64,000 nucleotides of DNA, from the NCBI GenBank assembly GCA_903813345.2, contig CAIIXF020000005.1, positions 35,157,375 through 35,221,374 of the forward strand, written 5' to 3'. The DNA is from Owenia fusiformis. Taxonomy: Eukaryota > Annelida > Polychaeta > Sabellida > Oweniidae. Positions within the stretch are counted from its first letter, which is position 1. Each line of letters begins with the position of its first letter. The notes below the pieces were generated by a model. The model worked only from the letters and a program-made list of their open reading frames with translations. It did not search any database and was not told the DNA's origin. This document shows positions 1 to 64,000 of the stretch, piece by piece. The translations under genes and the position numbers were made by a program.

Positions 1-1729
1 AATAAATGTATGAGCCCCCTCCCCCTTTCCATTCTCTTCAAATTGGTTACACAGATACACAGGAGGAGCTGGGAACTGGCTTTTTACAAAATGTACTTCT
101 TGTAAAAAAAACTTGTTAACATACTGTAATTAAGCATGCAATGCAATCAGTCTTTCTAAGAAAATGACATTTTTGTTTCAGTATATGAAAATTCTAAGTA
201 AAGTGGAAGACAAAACACAGGGAATTTATTTTACAAAAGTTTACGAATCATTACTTTTAATATTTGGAATCTTTATGCAAGAGTCTCTGTGAATGACTCT
301 CATCAAACAGCTCTATTTTCCCAAAATCATAAAATTCAACTATTTAGTATATAATTTCAAGCAAAATATTAGTCAAGCTACAAGCCTCTGTGACCCCCCC
401 CCCTCTCTCTACTTGACTAAACACCTTCGCAAAAAGAGAAAGTGTGCAAGTTCTTGTAGCTAGACTAGCAGGAAATGAGAATTAGCAAAAGTTTCTGTAC
501 ATTAACATTTCAAGATTTTTGTATACATCAATGCAAAATATAATATGCATTATTCAGTCTACAATATAGCTCGAGAAATTTAGACAAATGTGAGCTATAT
601 GTAATGAGTTGAGGCATTTCCTTGCTCTGTTAAATAGACTTAAAGCTCTATTTGTTTACAGACTAGAATGGAGCAAACCTTTATTAATTGCAACAGCATA
701 TAAATAATATAATTTTTTGTGAACTACATACATATTGAGGTATCACCTGTATCATAATGTAATGTAATCCTCATAACAATAAATTAATAAATGTTTCTCC
801 CTATATAGATAAGAGTATTTCATATTCCTGTAAATATTTTTTTGATGAGTTTTGTTAGCTAGAATGTTGTTTTTACAAACATGTTATTTAAAAATGGACA
901 CCTGATCAGGATGAACATTAATTTCCTTTTATTTTTATTTCTGTAACTTTATAAATGGGTCAGAAAGTATTTGTTATATTATTCATTTATAAATATCAGA
1001 ACACTGACTCTGTGTCAATAACACCTACTAAGACAAGATACAATACATGTACATGTCAGTCTTTCAGCGTGAACTGTAGTTAGTTGGTCAGTCCAGTACA
1101 CAATCACAAAAATCATTCAAGAATACATAAGAAACTGGATCATGTCAACTATTTTATGGTGTGGTCCACTAAATTTATTGTGGATGTACATGAGACTGAG
1201 TACTACTACTACAAATATATCATAATACACATAGAAACTATCTAAATTGATGTTGTTTTGATATATTGGCAGTTTACAGGCATACTTAATGCCTAATCTG
1301 TTTCAAATGTTAATACGTTTACTATATTACAGGCATTATACACAGTAGCTTTTTAGGTGAGCTGTATTGCACGTTTCTTTCCATAATAATAGGGAGTTTA
1401 AGCTTGCAATGTTTTTCACAACCTAAACATGAACAGAAAATATTTAAGCAATGCATTTGTATGGGCGATTGGTCATATGTATAGGTTGGTGTTTTCATTT
1501 TATATGCAAGCTTAAACTCCCTAATGTCTTATAGATGATGGTCCATATGGTGTACTGTATTCCAATGTTTTGGAGTTCATCTGGCATTTTGCAGATGTAA
1601 ATCCTTTCACTTTCACCAACTCATTAAACATGTTTAAGTCTACTTAATATGAATCATTGCAAACCATACTGTTCGTCATTAAGGGGTTAAGGCAGGTGAA
1701 ATTGTGTCCCAGGATCTCCAATATGAAGA
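1..1729 (-). other. Ferlin 3' UTR and downstream flank
   Basis: No coding sequence recognised. Several minus-strand AATAAA hexamers occur (for example near 928-939, 680 and 226), and I cannot tell which is used. A 19-bp inverted repeat sits at 1390-1408 and 1505-1523. Confidence 0.5.
1390..1523. repeat. Inverted repeat, 19-bp arms, 96-bp spacer
   Basis: TAGGGAGTTTAAGCTTGCA at 1390-1408 is perfectly inverted at 1505-1523. The size and AT-rich core fit a small MITE or a stem in the ferlin 3' UTR. Confidence 0.8.
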
Positions 1730-61688
<59,959 letters not shown>

Positions 61689-62238
61689 CTGAAGTCTAGG
61701 TTTTAATGATATGTCTAATTCCTTCAATGGAATCTTTTTTAGTATTCATTGCAACTTTTAGCCTTTTTAAGTCTTCCATTTAATCATTTGGATCAAATCC
61801 TTTCACACGATACACAAAAAATGTAATATATATATCATTCGTAAAATATAGTATTTGTGCTATTAATAGGTCCCAGTTTTCCTTATTCTTATTTTTTCCA
61901 ATAGCTGATTCAATTGTTATCCCTGTTTTGAAGAAAATATGTTCAAACTTATACGTTTCTTTTTATTCCTTATCTAATAATCCAATCCAAACTAAATGTC
62001 CACCAACTGACTTGTGAAAAATCTTAATGAAACCTTATGCAGGAAGTATAATTTCATTTACATCCTGAGTAGTATGTGGGCATAATTAAAATGTGAAGGC
62101 TTGAACTTTGACCTGATTATACTGACCTATTATGACATTCTCAAATTCACAACACTTCAAAAACACCAAAATCTCATTTCGCTTGGAAAGAGCCACTGAT
62201 ACCTTCCATTTCCCTTAATTTGACCCATCCTTCAAGAT

Positions 62239-62775
62239 CAGGCGTCTGGGGGGTTCACTGTATATAAACCTTGACTGGGATCCTCGGCGCACATGGGGTA
62301 CCTTTTTTGACATTTGGTATGACAATGGACCTAAATTTTAGGATCTGGTATGAGAATGGCCCCACATTATGACTTTTGAGGTATGGCAATGGTCATATTT
62401 TTTGACTTTCTGGTATGAGAATGGTCATGGAAAATATGTTATCTCACACTTGTGGTATGGCATTGGTCTAGTAGTTGCACATATCCTTTTTGGAACGTTT
62501 TCCTCAAAGATCGCCTTCTCCTTGGGACCTTCTTTAATTTAAATATTAGCATTTTCCTGGAAAATATTCTACTTTGGACCAGTCATACTGTAGCATTGGT
62601 ATGGCATTAGGCATTGGTCTCACATTTGGGCATTTGGTATGGCTTTTGGGCACTATATTGGTCGGAATGCAAATACATGTTCATCCAAATTGGATATTTT
62701 GGTATAGGATTAATATATTGATACCTGAGGGTTATGACCCCTGTCGAATTTTGTACTCAGTGAACCCCCCAGGCA
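62239..62775. mobile_element. Inverted-end element, GGGGGGTTCACTG ends
   Basis: GGCGTCTGGGGGGTTCACTG on the left and CAGTGAACCCCCCAGGCAG on the right. Inside are degenerate GGTATGACAATGG/GGTATGGCATTGG repeats that explain the plus-strand open frame at 62574. Confidence 0.8.
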
Positions 62776-63649
62776 GTCGTCACTGCTAAACAGCAGCTAT
62801 GGAAAGAAATGAAATACCTTGGACCAAGGATCAATGAATTTGACCAGAAAACAAGAAATTATTTGAACAGACTTAGAGCTGATCTACTATTCAGGGCCAA
62901 TCAAATTAGATGCAGATACTTTTATTTTCAATGATGGTCAAGCTTCACATGTGGAGCCATTTGTTAGTTATATATATATATTATATATATATTCTTTTAT
63001 TGACTCTTGTGTGTCTGTCTCTCCGACACATGGGTCATTATACAGTAATTTACATTGAAACACTTTTTCTCAAATAGCAAATTAATACAAAAGCTCAAAA
63101 TTTAAAGTGTGACTTTGAACAAATTTTACGAGGTGCCAAAAAGAAACACAAATATACATATAATGCCCTCGGCCAATGGGGATTGAGTATTATTGCTATA
63201 GAATAAAGTATAAAAGTATTTACACAATTTCCTTTTTATTAGCCATCATCTATAAGTTTATGAATATAACTGAATACCTAACACAAGGGCTTAGTTTATA
63301 AAACAAGTGGGTGATAAAATACAAATGTATTCACAAATTCAGCTTCCAGACCTGATATCACCCAAGACCCTGGGAATTCATATGTCTGGCCAGCACACAT
63401 TGGCTAAAATATCATATTAATCTTGTTTATTTGCTCCTCTAAAATGCTAAAAAGTGATTGAGGAGCTACTTGTGTAATATATTATATTGATACAGATAAA
63501 TTGAGTAAATAATTTTTTTTTGAAATTACAGATTCAAATATTATGTTAATTCCACACCGCATGAGCATATATCCACACCGAGCATTTTTTACAAGCACCA
63601 TCTGCATAGGGTATTCTTGTAGGTATCACTTAACTCAGATGAAAAACTT

Positions 63650-64000
63650 GATGTTCTAACTATGATGGGAATTACTTATGGATGGTCTTATATGATTCAT
63701 GCTGATAATTGTACCAAATATGTTAATACTTACCTATGGTATATGGTCTCGATATACCAACAATGGTATTATCCCAGGAGTATTATCTACTTATGTATTA
63801 TTTTGATGTACCACTTTTGGTTGGACATATTGTACATTGTATTCTCTAATTGTATGAATTATTTTAGGACTTACGTATATATGGTCTTGATATACCAAGT
63901 AGTTTGGTTTGATTTACTTATGTATGGTCTTGATGTACCAATTTTGGTTGGACATATTGATGTATTCTCAAATTATACCAATTATTTTAGGACTTACGTA
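63650..64000 (-). repeat. Tandem copies of the linker-exon 3' end and donor
   Basis: On the minus strand several segments read like the end of the exon at 61169, IIGTSRPYW|GTAAGT: VGISRPYTIG|GTAAGT (about 63733), LLGISRPYIR|GTAAGT (about 63873), IGTSRPYI (about 63920), with more decayed ones near 63675, 63790 and at the window edge. Another decayed copy lies at about 61085 on the other side of the exon. Some could be real upstream exons of the ferlin linker. Confidence 0.6.

Larger units (their letters stand above)
61740..64000. other. Upstream ferlin intron, no certain exon
   Basis: AT-rich, containing the inverted-end element at 62239, a TATATA tract at about 62970 and the exon-end repeats from 63650. 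No C2A motif was found, so the first exons lie beyond the window. Confidence 0.6.

Overview
The window is AT-rich, intron-rich animal DNA. It is packed with short inverted-repeat elements (MITEs) and minisatellites and has no bacterial features. A large type-I ferlin gene (dysferlin/myoferlin class, with DysF domains) fills almost the whole window on the minus strand. The mobile-element load and the intronless somatomedin-B genes suggest a marine invertebrate (mollusc, brachiopod, hemichordate or similar). I cannot place it more closely by reading alone.

Ferlin layout, 5' to 3' (high to low coordinates): linker exons at 61.7-59.6 kb; C2B 58.0-57.7; FerI 57.2-57.0; C2C 52.2-46.6, including two alternative 77-bp exons; conserved block 43.1-41.3; FerA 41.1-40.5; FerB 40.0-39.4; DysF 39.1-19.7; C2D 19.2-16.2; C2E 14.3-12.8; linker 12.6-8.5; C2F 8.1-5.9; C2G 5.6-2.7; transmembrane exon 2.33-2.18; stop codon 1.73. 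I placed 49 constitutive coding exons by hand. All splice phases agree, and together they give about 2106 codons without a stop. The start codon and the C2A exons lie beyond 64 kb.

The 14.9-kb intron inside the DysF domain holds two intronless plus-strand genes (24272-26164 and 32092-33975). They encode secreted or GPI-like somatomedin-B proteins that match at about nine residues in ten. They sit in two copies of a tandem segmental duplication whose junction is readable at about 26692. Each copy also carries part of a ferlin DysF exon.

The most unusual feature is that ferlin exon edges have seeded tandem arrays. A DysF exon with its 3' splice site is repeated 3 + 19 times (118-bp unit). A C2C exon start with branch points and 3' splice site is repeated about 19 times (95-bp unit). 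The FerB exon donor is repeated 3-4 times (48 bp). The linker-exon donor end is repeated several times at 63.65-64.0 kb. The linker exon also contains an in-frame 54-bp coding repeat. The C2C array lies between a nonsense-bearing copy of the exon and its intact copy, and a third, diverged but intact copy lies upstream. This looks like a pair of mutually exclusive exons for C2 calcium-binding loop 3.

The remaining intron space holds many MITE families, a fold-back mariner-like element with a decayed transposase, a 5'-truncated LINE 3' end, and several minisatellites.
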